Positions 1 through 14,499 of a stretch of 64,000 nt of DNA are shown piece after piece; position 1 is the stretch's first letter; each line of letters begins with the position of its first letter. The notes under the pieces are model-generated. The model was given only the letters and a program-made list of their open reading frames with translations, ran no database searches and was not told the DNA's origin. Source of the DNA: Malurus cyaneus samueli (taxonomy: Eukaryota; Chordata; Aves; Passeriformes; Maluridae); the NCBI GenBank assembly GCA_009741485.1, contig CM019218.1:42702681-42766680 (forward strand), in the 5' to 3' direction. A program made the position numbers and the translations under genes.

Positions 1-69
1 TGTCCAAAATATTCAGTGAAGTGACAGAAGCTTCACTGTCATTTATTACCTCTGTACAATATGCAAAGA

Positions 70-302
70 AACATAGAATCATCAGATATGGTAAATTGGA
101 AGGGACCCACAAGGATCATCAAGTCCAACTCCTGGCCTTGCACAGGACAGTCCCAACAATCCCCCTATATAGCTGAAAGCGTTGTCCAAATCCATCTCGA
201 ACTCTGTCAGGCTTGGTGCCATGACCACATCCCTGTGGATCCCATTCCAGTGCCTGACCACCCTCTGGGTGGTCCTTTACTTAGGTTCCATCCTAAGCCT
301 CC
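70..302 (-). mobile_element. CR1 LINE 3' fragment
   Basis: Reads as the reverse complement of the CR1 3' untranslated end: ATAGAATCATCAGATATGG, GGAAGGGACCCACAAGGATC, GTCCAACTCCTGGCC, GAACTCTGTCAGGCTTGGTG and CCACCCTCTGGGTGG occur in the expected order. It is a 5'-truncated copy with no coding capacity and appears diverged. It is the same general subtype as the copy at 22372-22682, but in opposite orientation. Identification is from memory of the CR1 consensus; boundaries are approximate. Confidence 0.85.
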
Positions 303-499
303 ATAGAGACCAAAAAAGAAGCCTGTATTTACAGTTACCCTAGTTTGCTAAAACACTCAAGTCTAAATCCCACTGTCTGGAAAGAATTTGGCATAATTTA
401 ACCAGTCTCCTGAATACTTCCAGTCTGCTAAACTGGGACAGATTTAACTCTCATTTGGAATTATTTTTTTGACATGGCATGTTTCATTTTAAAACTTTA

Positions 500-950
500 T
501 TAAGAAGATTAAGAGATGCTGTGGAAGGAGAGGTGAGAGTAACAACTGAGTTTGTTCTGCAAATCTGCTCTTTAAACTTCCACTGGTCTTGGGCAAGACA
601 AGGCTCCTCTCAGCCCTGTTGCAAAACCAGACCCAAACTCTTCTCCCAAGATCCTGAAACCCTCCCAGAGCTGGGAGAAGGGTGATGATGCAGAAGGGGT
701 GGAGAAGGAATGAAGAAGAGATGGAGAAAGGATTGTTGTGCCCCCAGTAGCACAACCAGTACCCCTTGCCCCAGTCCCTCAGGTCCAAGCCCTGGAACTC
801 CAGCCCCCCGGGATTGTCCCATGCCAAGACTCCCTCCCTGGGGCAGCACCACTGCACACTGCAGGGGGACTGGGGAGGCCACATGAGCAAAGGGCTGGTG
901 ACACCACCCTGACACGATCAGAATGCAGGGCATCAGGATGGAATCAGTTT
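500..950. other. GC-rich island of unknown origin inside AT-rich intron
   Basis: The base composition changes sharply from the AT-rich flanks to a C-rich plus strand between roughly 580 and 950. It has runs such as CTCCAGCCCCCCGGGATTG and few CpGs. The minus strand is open for 133 codons (890-489), with an overlapping 107-codon frame, but neither resembles a known protein to me. The openness is explained by composition. It could be an old LTR or another unrecognised repeat. I found no clear terminal repeats or target duplication. Confidence 0.35.
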
Positions 951-3900
951 CAGCTCATGGATATCCTCAAAGGGCTCAAATTCCCAAGTAGTCCTGCTAG
1001 TATCAACTATTGCTATTCGGCATTCATAGGCATTTTCAGTAACTTGGATTAAACAAAATTCATGACTGTGAATTATAAACAACTGAAAACCTGAACTATA
1101 TAAACCTAACATGCTCCTCAGTGGATCCCCCATTAAGAGACATTGGCAAGATAGGGAAGAGAAAGGGACGAGACTGATTTTTCTGGGACTGCTGAAAACT
1201 GTGGGCTTAGACTATAAACAAGAACCATTTTTTTTTTCTCTTTTTAATCTGAGATATTTGGGGTTTGTTTATTATTAAATAGGCCTTAAACTTCCCAGGC
1301 ATCTCACATAGTAACAGGTTTAGTTTGTACTATTATTGAGAAAGCGCTGGGGTTTTTAGCTCCTTTGAAGGCAATTTCACTGTGGCAGTGCAATATTAAG
1401 CCTCAACCTAGGCAACCAGGCATTATATTGTATTTTTATGTTTTCTTTACCCAGTATGCTTTCCATGTTTCCATGAAAGAGTTTGTCTGGCATTGACAAA
1501 TGCTCTGATGAAAAGCAGATGAAAAACTAGGAAATGTTCAGACGTGAGTCATCACTCAACCTACTTTTCTGATTGATAATTCAGGATCCAAAAATTCATC
1601 TTACACTTCATGGTCTACTTTCAGTACAGGGTATGTGGTTTATTTGCCTGGCAAGCACATTTCACACAGGGAAGGTACCTAAGCAAGACTATACCAATGC
1701 AAAATGTGAAGTTAATAAACAAATCCATGAGAAGAGACATCAAAAGTGTGAGAGGTATAGTTCTGTCACTTAGAGAATGACTTGAAAATGCTCAGAAACT
1801 GGTAATGAGGATGATATAAAATTTCACAGTAAACAGAAAATCCTCTGTCTAATATAATTGTATCCTCCGTCTTATATAATTAATAATGAACACTCTATGG
1901 TGTGTTACTTACTATTGATAAGGAAAATAATTTCTTAAACAAATGAAGGTTAACTTTTTTCTTCTTCCTGATTTGAAACAACTGTTAACATTGAATGATA
2001 ATTTATATCATATTTTTCAATTTTCTGGTTTTTAGAAAAATCTGTAGGATTGTACTTCTGAAACACCAGCCAAATGTAAACACTCAAATTCCTTAAACAA
2101 CATAAGTTGCTAATAGATATAATATCTATTAATTATATTATTTTTACATACTTATTAAAATGTGTAGGAAATATGGACTCAGCCCTGTAAAAATACATAT
2201 CTGGAATTAAGATTAGAAGTGCCTGTCACTCCGGCTCAACATTTAAGGGATAAGGCACCATACAACAGAAATTCAGAGAGGAAGCTATTGACAAAAGGTA
2301 TTAGAAATGATGAGTACAGGGAATGATTAAGGATAGGAAACAGGGCATGGGACTGCTGGGTGCGCAGAAAGGGGGTGAAAGAAGAAAAGCACACTGCGGA
2401 GAGAAAATGAGAGCTCTCTTTTCCAGTTCATTGCTGTTTTACCTAAAGTAGACATTTTTTTTTACTCTGTGACATGTTTTCCTTCTAAAAAATGGTAAAG
2501 AAGATTCCTTACAAAACATCCATAGAAATGCTTCCTGTAAGAAGCCCCAGGAATACAACATAATCTTTGCAAGTTCTCTTCTTCAAGTAAGAGGGCAATG
2601 GCAACCTGGCAGAACTCACAGAACAACAATTCCCCTGAGAGCATAAGTCTTATTTGCACATATTCCTTGAGAATTTGTCAACATTCCCAATGGCACACTG
2701 CCATATTAAAAACAATATGCATGCTGGCATATGTATATTTAAAAAAAAACCTGTTATTAGGGCAACATCACAGACATAGAAGAAATCACCTGTTTTCCTT
2801 GGTATTTCCATACACACAGCTTAGAATTCCAGTCCCTTTTTACTACTCTAGTTTTTTATGTCTAAAATAACTGCAGGGGGGTGTATTTCACAGCCTAGAA
2901 GGCTTATTACCCAAATTTTCCAAATTACATACAGTCATATATATCAAAAATTCCCATTAATGCTTTACTGATAAGTATTTCTGTAAAGTTTGGAGTTTTT
3001 AGTCTTTCATACTGAAAGACTGGAAAAAATACTTCAATAAAGCAAGCTGCTTTCATTTACTTTCAAATCAATCTACATTCTCAATTATTTCTTGTCTCAC
3101 TAAAATTACTCTCAAAATGAAATAAGGAGAAAAAATGTCTTTTAACTGACTACTATTCCCTGCAAGTTCAAACTGCTCTCATGTAGGGTTATCTCACCTG
3201 TACCCTCCTTTATGAAAGAAGAGTTTCCTATATCCTCACTTCTTTGAATAAGCTTCATAATAGAAAACGGATTGATTTTCTGTTTCCACTATGATTCTAT
3301 TTCAGAAGTCAGCCTCTCAGTAACGACTTAATTTTCTTGTCATGTATAATTTGCTGTAAAGCAACTGTTTGTAAATCTGTCTTCACCATGAGATATTATT
3401 GGTTTTCATAGCTCGTTGCAGATATGAGCATTACAGCATAATGCTACTGCATTTTACAAACACAGACCACTGAATTCAGTTAATGCACAATCACTGAATA
3501 AAAACCCACTGTTACTTCCTGCGTGAAGTCTGCTCTACAGAAAACAGGAGAAAGAGATAAATGTCTACCCTGTTCATTACACAATTATAGGCATTGATAA
3601 TGAAGTAGTCAAATGTGTAAATAAGTTCAATCTGAAACCATTTCCTTTAGAGAAAAAAGTCCTTGACAGATTTCTAAGTATCTTTTCTCATTTTACGTTT
3701 TTCAAAACTCTCAGAATGACAGCTCACTGAAGTAATTTTCCACCATCAGTACTTAGAAAATAATTCTACATGGGTCCTGGTTTCCGTGGATGTTTTGCAA
3801 CTAGGTATTCTAGTGTTCTACGGATGTTTCATTTACAATGCCCTCTTACAGTTAGGTCTTGGGGGGGGAAAAAAAAGATATGTTATCTTCATCTGTCCAG

Positions 3901-6535
3901 CTGCCTATTTTCATGAAGTAACAGGGACCTGACTATTAAAATTCTATGCCTATGTCAACATGGCTCAAAACTGGTCAAATGCCAAAGAAGCTTTAGCGAA
4001 GAGATTAAATATGTAAGAGAGAAAGCTTACAGACACCTTGTTACCTAAAAAATCGGGTTAAAAATAGAATTAAGGTCTATCCACAACAGCATTGTATGAA
4101 GCAGGCAAGTGATCTACAGGACCTTGACACAATGCTGTTGTTCAAAGTCATGAATAATAATTACAAATCTAATCTGTGCTGTCAGAATGTGACCATACTG
4201 AATGTTTAACCAACAAAAGAGAGGTCCTCAGACAGATGAAAAGATATACTACATAGTGGGGGATGAATTCCATGCAGCTGATTGGAGACTTTAAAAAGTA
4301 CAGCATGCTCTCCATCTCTGACCTCCTTCCCTCAGTGAGCACATCCTCACAGAAAAAGATCAGGTTTTTGCAGAGATGCATGTTACTCAGGCATATCAGA
4401 GAATGCTTATTGTAAAATCAAATATCTTCACCAGCCTTCACAATACAGATTTCTTTTTCCCTAATTTCTTTTCAAGGACAAAATGTTGCAAGAGGTGAAG
4501 CATGATCCAAACACAGTATCTTGATCTTGCAGCCTACAAACCCAGAACAATATTACAAATCAGGGACTGTCCGTTTCAAAACCAAAAATGTCCATTGAAC
4601 TACAGTGCTAAGGTCACTCCATTTCCGAAGAAACAAATAACACAAATTCCAAGTTAGTTTAAATTTCTCCTCCCCACTTTGTTAAATAAGTAAAAATCTC
4701 TGAACAAAAGTCATCTTCCTCTTAAAACAGAATTAAAAATCAAACTGAAAAGTAATTCCATAAAAACAGTGAGATCACCTCTGGTCCCATACTCTTCCAA
4801 TCATGGTGTTTCATCTGGTTCTACTCAGAAAACACTCTCCCAATTTCAAATACTATAGTGTTGGGACACTTCATGAACGCAAAGACAAAATCAGGAGGTT
4901 CCTTTCCCTCTCAAATCCCATTTTGCTCACATAATATGAAAGGATACCCTATTGCTAATAAGTCAGAGAAATATCATCCCAAGATACAAAAATTATAGAG
5001 GCATGAGCAAATGAAAAAGGAGAATTTTAAAAGAAACACAACAGTTTAGTAGTTTCTTTGTAATGAGATGGAACAGCCTGAATCTGCCAAGACAATTACT
5101 TTAGCAAACCTGGGCTAGACATCAGAAGAACTTTCTAAAGGTATAGGTAGTCTGGGAGCACAGTTCTGACATTCATTCATTTGCAGATTTTAAGAACTTG
5201 TTCGAGAAACTTCTAGCAAAAGTAATATAGTTATCATTTATTTTGACTATTTTTTTCTTTTAATTTGCACCTTCCAGTACTATACTCTTCTATTCTGAAA
5301 AGTAGCTTAAATTCAGAAGTAAAAACTTGCAATCCTACTTGTACATTTTGCCTGGTACACTAATTTCATGGCAGGAACATTGACACTCACATGCCTTCAG
5401 AGCATAAGGGCTATCTGTCCCTTGTCCACAGAAAAGATCACAATTTAAAATAAACATCTCCACTGGAAAACACAAACCACATTAATGACTGTGTTCAAAT
5501 TTTCTCAATGGCAAAAATCTCTTTACCAAATTCTCCAATAAAAAACATTAAGAGAGGTGTTTTAAAACCAACAAAATGTAGACAGCTCGACAAGCAAGAA
5601 AAGCATAACTGAGTGCTACAGATTCACAACAAAAAGGCCCTGGGAGTGGTTCTTTCATACACTCTGAGTGCTTCATATCACTACGGGACTGTGAATTATA
5701 ACAGCCTGACAAGTGAAAACTTGCTGTATTTTTATCGGAAACAGAATGGCATCTCTGTACCTAATGAATTTTTTGCAGAACATTAAGGGCTGGCACTCTT
5801 TTTTTTATAAACATATTTCATCCCAGCTATTGCCTTTGCTCTCCAAATAGGGAGAAGCACAGGATATGTTCTTGCCATGGAGTAGCCTACACAGTTTTCA
5901 TGTAGCCAAACTAATTACCTGTGGCCCATCTGGTTTAAACCAGTAACAGAAGTCAAGAAAGGGAAACACGCCAACTGATACACGTCCCGAAAAGAAACCA
6001 TGAAATCTCAGCAGACAGCTAGGGACAAATCAGCCTGAAAACTGCTGTCCTCAGAGCTGAGGCAGGCATGCTGGCAGACCACTCACAAATTCTTAAGTCA
6101 CTTGAAAAATACAGTGTATCTAAAACTCTCAAGTCAACATAAGAAATACACATTTGACAAAACCAGACAAGCTGAATACCAAAGAAGAAAAAATTTCTTT
6201 TGATATTTGTTGTATTTACCAGTTCCATTTTTGGGAAGGTCAACTGTTCTCCTTTAATATGTTTCTGTTACATGGCTTCAGCCTCTTTATAGGAGCAATT
6301 TAAGTAAGACTATGCACAAATGAACATCTACTGTGTCACCATTTGCTTCTCCTAATTTCCAAATTATTCTAGTGCCTTTCATGCCAGGGCTTAATGCCCA
6401 GGCAAGCCATGCTCCAATAGCAGAACATCACGCAAAACAAGCTTGTACTCTGGAGCATATGAGCCTAATTTAAAAACTCTAACACACCAAATGTAGCCTT
6501 AATTCCTCCTTGCATAAAATGCTCACCATTTTTTC

Positions 6536-6551
6536 TTTTTTTTTTTTTTTT
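6536..6551. repeat. T homopolymer (16)
   Basis: Uninterrupted T16, preceded by a shorter T run (6529-6534) and one C. In minus-sense transcript terms this is an A run inside the CHID1 intron. No adjacent element was recognised that would make it a retrotransposon tail. Confidence 0.9.
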
Positions 6552-9500
6552 GGAGAAGTTTTAACTTAATACTGAAACTTACATAGTAAGGTCTACACCA
6601 GCTGACTGAGAATTGATAGAGCTACAAATAATAGATATCGGGAGGAATATATTCCACCCTTTCTTGTCTTTAACTGTTGTTAGCTGACCTACAGACTATT
6701 TTCATGATTCTCCCTAGTGGGAATTCAAAACCAGATGTGTACACTTGCTACAGAAGGTGTCAGTAGAGTCAGACCTTCGTTGCATTAATTTTATATTGGA
6801 TGGTAGTTGTTAAAAGAGCCGGTTCTAAGAATAGAGTTGTTTCTCTTGAGTCCTTTCTGAATCTATGCAAAATGCATGGAAACTTTCATGGCTGCAGTCA
6901 GAGTCATGCTGCACTGAGCTGGCAGCTCAACAAACAGCAGCAAAACCAGGAAAATCATCAGCGAGGGAAACAGATGTAGTTTGGAGCCATCAACAAGCAT
7001 GCAGGTCTACCGTAGCTAACAGAATTCACTTTAAAAACAGATACGACTGACAGACCTATACTTTGAGCCCTTATAGAGGATAAAATATGAGCCCAGTAGC
7101 ATGACTCTCAGTATTAATCAATAGTATTACTGTAATTTTAAAGTTAGAAAACTTTCTCCAGTAACTTACTCAGAGGTAGTCAGTAATAACTTCCTACTAA
7201 GTTTTCTGTTCCCCTCAGTATAAACTCATGTCAAACATATTACACATGTTCTCTAACATGCAATAAAAATGACTACACCAGTTAGCCTAGACAGCCCTCT
7301 TAAGAGTAATTTCTGTGCCTTCTTGAGTGCTGAATTTTATGCACAGGGCTTGATTACAAAATTTCTTGACATGTAACTGTACTCTCCATATACGTAACAG
7401 CCCCTCTTTTTAGGGTACTCACAGGAAGATTGACATCTGTGGGAACAATGGAAGGAAAAGTGTTCTTACCAGCTAGGCACAGTAAATATAAAACTGTATA
7501 GTTAGCTTTCAGATTTTCCCTCCCAAGTTCCATTTTCTGCTTGTCCAAAGAGATTGTCTTCCAGCATCAAATTTCCTTATCAGCAACAGCAAGCATATCT
7601 GGTATATACTTACTAACTCTACAATAAATAAACACTTATCCTTTTTAGAATTGTTTGCTTTTCTGTGACCTCGTTTATCAAGATGGAAGGAAAAGTAAGA
7701 AAGATTAGACCTGTGGAAAGCTCAGAAAAATTCAGCAACATAGTACTGATTCCAACAAAATAGGATTATTATGACCAGATTTCTCACAAATATTTTCACC
7801 TTTCATAATTTAAATGCATGTATTGGTAAAGCAGAATCCTACTTAATAAACAGCAGTCTACAAAGTTGGGTTTCTAATACACTGTTATTTGACATAATCT
7901 GGTAATTGGAAACTTCATCTGAAACAAGAAATATGTTTACTGCTGGTCTGATCCCTGGCATTATTTACTTATCAAAATTTCAAGGCTCTACATTCTATCC
8001 CGCATAGTCCTGGCTGAGAATGATGTTAAAAGTAAGTGATGGTTCCCATTTCACTCCAAAACAGACACATTAAAAGCTGCTTATAATTTCATCGAATTTG
8101 TGTACCGCACATTATCATAAAAATTACCCTGCTGTTTACTTGCCTATTCTACATCAGAATTACTGTTTGGTAGAAATACTTCTAAGGGAAACTGTGTATA
8201 TATACACTGGAACACTAAACCAACAAACATATTCTGTATACACAAAGTTACGGCAAGGCAATTGAATCTGCAGCAACTTCTAAAGATATCAGACTCCTGA
8301 TATAAAACAAAAATATAATTACAAGTATCTGTTCATAAACAGTTTCTAAAAGAGCAAAACACCTTTTTCCTTTGTCACAAATGAAAAAGACTGGTCAATT
8401 GCAGCATCCATTAAGCTGAGAAAGTGTGAGGTCAATCAGCAGTTTTCCATTGTGCACTCGTTTTTTTTTCAGTCAAATATGTATGTATATTTATAGTGAA
8501 GGCAAAAAAGAGCATGACAGCACAAACTAAAAGGAGGGACAAGATGTCTACCCTCCTGCCAATCTTTCCCAAGAGGCAGAGTAGCAAAATCAGGCTGGTA
8601 TCAACTGCTACTGCATAGCAGTAATGAAGACTACATAGATTCGGTTAATTTCATTACACAGCAGCCCTAGAGAGAAAAAAAAAGATGGAAGATACTTAAG
8701 ACAGTACGTCATATCATCCACAATGTTTTTTGCAGCAAGAATAAACTGAGTAGCTAAAACGTTAATTTTGAAGAAACTGCTTCTTTAAACTTGAAGAAAA
8801 GTTTAGTGTTGAAAAATATTAACAATATAACTTAGAAAAGTTTTAAGTAACAGGAAGAGAAGCTGTAGATTTTTTTTTCCCTTACTTACGTAAATATGAA
8901 ATCCAAAGTTAGGGATGCTTGCTGTGTTTTGATGAGACAAGAACATACATTATGTTCAAATATTTGAAGTGAGAAAGTGGTTTGGGCTCCTGCAGCTTTA
9001 AAACAAAAGCAGCTGCACTACAGCTGTGCATCTCAAGAAATCAATAAACACAGGCAAATGTTTCTAGAAGCTGTGAGGTTAAGTGCACCCTTTATCAGGG
9101 AGAAACATGTTTGGTTCTAATTTAAATACTACTTTGAAATATTCTATCAAAAACTAGCCAGGAGATAACAAATTATAAGAGCTAAACCAATGCAATTTAC
9201 CAACAGTAGCATTTGTTGAGAATGTCAGGATGACAGTGATAGCTCCAGTGGTTTTTTCACAATGTGCTTCACTCTTACTAATAATCCCCAACACAGTGCC
9301 CCACAAGGTTAAATGAAACCATTCTGCTCACTGACCTCTGCTTTGTACTGGTAGGCATGGTATTAAAACAGCTAAAACGAGCAGTTATTTTGCATACAAT
9401 TATTTAAATCAAGATCAAGGGCGAATGCATACTTGCTATTATCAGGCTAGACCTGATAAAATTACTTAAGTATAAAGCTACTTTGTGTTACCTGAGGCTT

Positions 9501-11004
9501 CTTAAACAATTGAACAGTCTCTTTCTAACACTGTCTTCTGCGCATTTTAATTAATATTGATACATACAAAGCCCCAAAGCTTTAGAGATTTTCAGCAGAT
9601 TTTTGATATTTTTTCTTGGAAATGCAGCAATAGCTACATCTGTAATCTAAAATTCTTAATAGTAACAGTGCAGCCTCTCACCTCAGCAGCAGAATTTACT
9701 TATTTACTTTACAGCTTACTTTCTCTCATTTACTGATTCCATAAAACATCAAGAGATAAAGTATCATGTTATTCAAGGAGAGGCTACTGTCTTGTAGCCT
9801 GAAGATAGGTGTGTTAAAAGGATTTCCATCACATAGGACAAACTGCCTGGCGCATATTCTAACCATCAAAATGTCAATAAAGAGCATAGTATTATATTAT
9901 GAAGTGACACAACCATTTTAATTCCTACTTTGTCCAAAGGATTATACTTCAGGGGACAATAAAAGTCCAAGGAAAGCGACCACTAACAATCTAAACAGAG
10001 TTATTTAACACTGTATAACAAAACTAACAGCTTTTAATGATTGTATACTGAGCCTTAACATATCTCTATAATTTGTGATAAACTACAAATGCCAAGAAGG
10101 CAATGGTTATGCAGCCATAGATAGATTGGATAGATTGAGAACCCCTGTGAAGACAACACCCAACCTACAGCTTCCAAGAACTTTTCGTCTTTCTTTCTCA
10201 GGACAGCAAGACACAGGAACATTATTGATGCTCTTTCCAATGACAGTTTATGTAAAGAAACTTAATTTTCTTTACTCATGGTTTTCTCGACAGTAATTGG
10301 GAAATACAAGGGACAAAATGGTTGCTGAACCTGGACAAAAAATGCAATAATCTAGTCAGATGAAATTCAATTTACTTGTACACAGAAAATAATTACAAAA
10401 CAAAGCCTCACTTTGTGCTTTGAAAATGCATCCCTAATTATAAAGAATTTGAGTATAGAGAAACAAAATAACCAACCCAATGCCTGTGACTTATGAGAAC
10501 AGGTGCAACCAAATTTCAAGGTCCATTTGCCATACTTTTTCTCCCCTAACACAGTTATGCATGTACATATTTAGGTATAAAGGAAGCTCACTCCAGCACA
10601 GCTATCCTATTGGGAAAGAGGCTTGTGAAATCAGTATAAAAAGAGTCACACAGCTTTCCCCAGTATAATTTCTGCAGCACAGTAAAACACAGAAATGCAT
10701 CTATTTAAGGCAGGAATTTAATCAAGGCCAGGATTAGTAGGACCAATGGCACCATCAGGACAGAATATGCCTGGCTACACACTGACTTTTTAGAAATGGT
10801 ACTCATAGTTTACACATGCATCAAAATCCATGAAAATGTTAAAAGCAGTAAAATTCAAACTTTTTGAGACAATCTGTGGAAATACAGGATGGAAGTCATC
10901 AGCAAACCATCTGCTCTAGCAAACACTTATCACTGCAATCCGTGCATGGTTTCTTTGGACATCTGCAACTGCAAGACTCCGATCGCAAGGCAGAATTACA
11001 GTAC

Positions 11005-11005
<1 letters not shown>

Positions 11006-11053
<48 letters not shown>
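11006..11053. repeat. (CA)n microsatellite
   Basis: Uninterrupted CA dinucleotide repeat of about 24 units. It creates artificial open frames of His-Thr and Cys-Val on both strands that are not genes. A repeat of this length is likely to be length-polymorphic. Confidence 0.98.
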
Positions 11054-11055
<2 letters not shown>

Positions 11056-11323
11056 TGTAGAGAATAGCTTTGGCTCCTTTGTTCCCCTTTCTTGTGAATC
11101 ACTTACATTTGCAGGAAAGTAATGTAAACTCTGGACATCAGGTGGAGAAAATACTACCCCAGTCTGACACCTTGGGAGCTCTACATGCATTCTCTGGAAC
11201 AGTAAAGCTTGCTAGAGAGATTCCTACCCCTAATCAGCATCCAAACACATTCCCAACTCTTGATTATGCCAGCACAACAGCCTCTGGTAAATGTTGGGAA
11301 AAGCTATAAAATGTGTGGATTGG

Positions 11324-11338
11324 AAAAAAAAAAAAAAA
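11324..11338. repeat. A homopolymer (15)
   Basis: A15 run followed by CCAAAAAG. No upstream gene-derived sequence was recognised, so it is treated as simple sequence rather than a processed-pseudogene tail. Confidence 0.85.
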
Positions 11339-12414
11339 CCAAAAAGAGTGAAGTTTTCTTCTAATCCAGAATTTTGTACAAGCAAACCAAAATCCAAAAG
11401 TGCCACCAGAACCTTTAGTTAACAAAGCAAGGTTAAGTAGAGGATCAGTCTCACTTCTGCAACAAAAACTCACAAGTTGCAAAAGTTGAATTTGAGAAGT
11501 CAAACAAATGACCCAACATGTTTTCTTCCTGCATCCCACACTCAATCTCATGTGCAGAGCTCCATTTTCCAGACAGATTTTCCCTCAGCAAACATGTATT
11601 TTTAGCTCTTAAGTGTCTCCTTTCAAATAGTATTTGCTGACAGACTGCTTTGATCTAAATGCATATAAAGAGTCTAAATTACGAATTCCTAAATAAACTG
11701 CTTACATTCGATGATGTGCTCTTTAAATTTTAATCATCATAGAACACAAAAGGGGCAATATTTGAGCTCCTAACATCCCAGCTGGGTAGGGTATTCCACG
11801 TACAGCTCATGTCTCCTTTATCAGTCTATTGCCAGCTGCTGAACTCTGATATATTATTTGATTCTTGATGGTACTTATTTCCATGTCTTTTGCTGTATTT
11901 TTGATTAACAGTCTACAGTGATTCCAAAAACTAAAGAATGTAAGATGCATTAAGGCACACTTTCAACCACATGTAAGTGTTAAAACACAAAGTGGGTTTC
12001 AAGACATGAGATATTTAATACACAGTAGGAGGCGCTTTTCAGTTCAAGCCTCGTACCCTATAAACCAAATATTTTCAAGTACAGCTGCCATCTAAAAAGT
12101 CAAGGTAGAAAGAAATTTTCAGGAATCTTATTACTGATATAATTAAATCCAGCATACTTCTAAGCATTAAAGTATGCATGGACATTGTGAATGTTTTAGG
12201 ATGTTTCTGTAACCTATCAATGTATTTTCAAAAACCTTTTTACTCAAAAACTTAAAGTGTGTTCCCAGTTAATGCAATAAGAAAACATATGTGAAAGATA
12301 TAGACGGGGACTTATGTAAGATTATTGATTGAAAAGAATGTGACTAGTGCATTCTTCTGGGCAATAAAGGTTTATGGATAAATCCCACAAAGTTTTAACT
12401 TTAAAACTTTTATT

Positions 12415-12434
12415 AAATAAATAAATAAATAAAT
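12415..12434. repeat. (AAAT)n short tetranucleotide repeat
   Basis: About five uninterrupted AAAT units in AT-rich intron sequence, just downstream of a TTTTAAC/TTTAAAAC stretch. Confidence 0.9.
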
Positions 12435-14499
12435 TCATAACTGGTTTAGAGGAATAAGACTTTCAGATTCTTTCATATAAACTACAGCTGTTATTTCTCA
12501 CAGCTTCTCTATAAACAGGCCATTTTGGCAGCAGCATGTAAACTTATTTCAGGTTAAACGTTGCAGTTTAGAAAGGTATCTCTTCCTAGCTCTAATGGAG
12601 CATCCTTAAATCCCAGTTTGGAAAGGTTTCAGCACTGCGACCTCACTATTGTGTTAAAATTGCTGCAGGAGGCAGCAATGACAACACAAGATCCAAACCT
12701 TCGTGTGGTATTCAACAAAGAAATAGCCCTGAAAGACAGATACCTTAACAATGCAAATTCTGGTCCAGGCAAAACATCCTTAAGAATGCAGAGGTCTTCT
12801 GGCTCCAACTCTTATTTAGAGATTCAGTAAAAATAGACTATAAGGCATTATGTGACTTATAGAAAAAACAGGTTTAGGCCCCTCTGGCTGACCCTGGTAA
12901 TGTCAATAGGTATCACAATGGAGAGGAATGTTGAGGTTTCTACTATTCTCCACTTTCTCCCAACCACCAAAAGCACAAATGCATTTCAAATGGGAACACT
13001 GTATACAGCAATTACTTAAACTCCACCAGAGCATGCACTAGCATTTTAAAAAGCATCTATGTGATGCAGTGACTGATAAAGCATTTTTGAAAAACGTTTT
13101 AAAATGTTCTCCTTTGCTTTACCTGTAATGGACTAAAATTAATAGCAACTGAAAATTACTTTAAAAAGTAACTATCAATTGAGATGAAATGTAGGTTATA
13201 CAAGGACAGCATAAAAGATTTCCATTTATTGGAATAAATGACAGACAGCAGATAAGACATAGTAATTTCTCATTATTTTTGATTTAACCAAATCAGAAGA
13301 AACTCAAAGTACTTGTTAGCACCATAGAAAATCCATATCGTGCAAAGGCATACCAACCCACAATTTTCCAGAGCAATCTGCAAGAAGTTAGAAGTTTAAT
13401 GACCCAGAACCAAGGGAAAAGCAGAGGAGCTTGAGAAGGAATCTCCTCAAAGTTCAGCTAGGCCTTCAGTCCCTTAAGAAAAGGGCTCTGCACAGGTATT
13501 ATTTTACAAAACTGTCTACTTTACCAATTTACATGGAATTTATTGTTTTCTTTTGCCAGAGTCTTCAACACATTGTTTCTCTCTCTGCCTATCAAAATTT
13601 GGTGGCTAGCTACTCACAGAAGAAAAGTGGTTGTTTCATTAACCAAACTACTTAATCTTAAGGATATCAATCAGTTAGAGCATGCAACAGAGGAAAATAC
13701 AAAGAAACAAGAAACATACTCAAGTACATAGTTTTACAGAAAATAACCTGCAATGAGATTTCAGGCAGCTACTGAAGAACAAAATGAGGTAGATATTGTT
13801 CTAGGCTTATACTCTTAAAATGGTGGGAAGTACAAATACTCAGCAACTGGTTTGGATGGGGGAATTGCTAACCTACAGAAGAGGCAACACCACAGTTATA
13901 GGGCAGATGCTAACTGATCTCAGCACACAGACAACCTTTTAGTCACCTACTGCAGGATGATACAGGATCCCTGTATCTTTTCAGCCAGATGCATTTAAGT
14001 CTGCACAGATAGCTGTAGGCAGAAATGTTTTATTTCCCCCACATGCTATTGGACCTCCTCATAAAACTCGACAAAAACTTGAGGTCGCTGCACAGAAAAG
14101 TCCAGCCACAGAAGCATTTACCAGACTACTCAGGCATTCAATTTTCTCAGCCTTTTTGGCACTTTGAAAATGAATGTACACTATAAGATGTGACAGCCTA
14201 CAAGAAATTTAGGAGGCTGTACAACACTGTCCTGAAACTGTGCTGTTAAACTGTCATAATCTGTATTGGCTGCGAGCCTATCCATACTGCTCTACAGCCC
14301 AAAGTGAGAAAATAAGAAATTGACATATTTTTCTTTAGCTGTCTACTGGCTCTTATTTGAAAAAGTACCTAACAATGCTTCTCTGTTTGACTTACATTAC
14401 TGAATTTTCATATGCAGACATAAAGCTGCTGAACATCTCAAAGGAAAAAAGGAAACTCGGGAGAAAAAAAAAATAATCTTGCATTGCCAACTACGCAAT

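Noticed and set aside
61..306. 81-codon open frame near the left edge
   Set aside because: It is the antisense translation of a CR1 3' end, which is non-coding in that region.
5100..5160. Possible further CR1 remnant (GGGCTAGACATCAGAAGAAC)
   Set aside because: Only one short stretch resembles CR1 and the following diagnostic blocks are absent; too weak to call.
7354..7548. Candidate CHID1 exon with a donor-like TTCTTACC on the plus strand at about 7464-7471
   Set aside because: The translated segment has no resemblance to the missing CHID1 C-terminal blocks, and its acceptor would be poor.
10864..11190. Four overlapping open frames with His-Thr or Cys-Val repeats
   Set aside because: They are translations of the CA microsatellite at 11006-11053.
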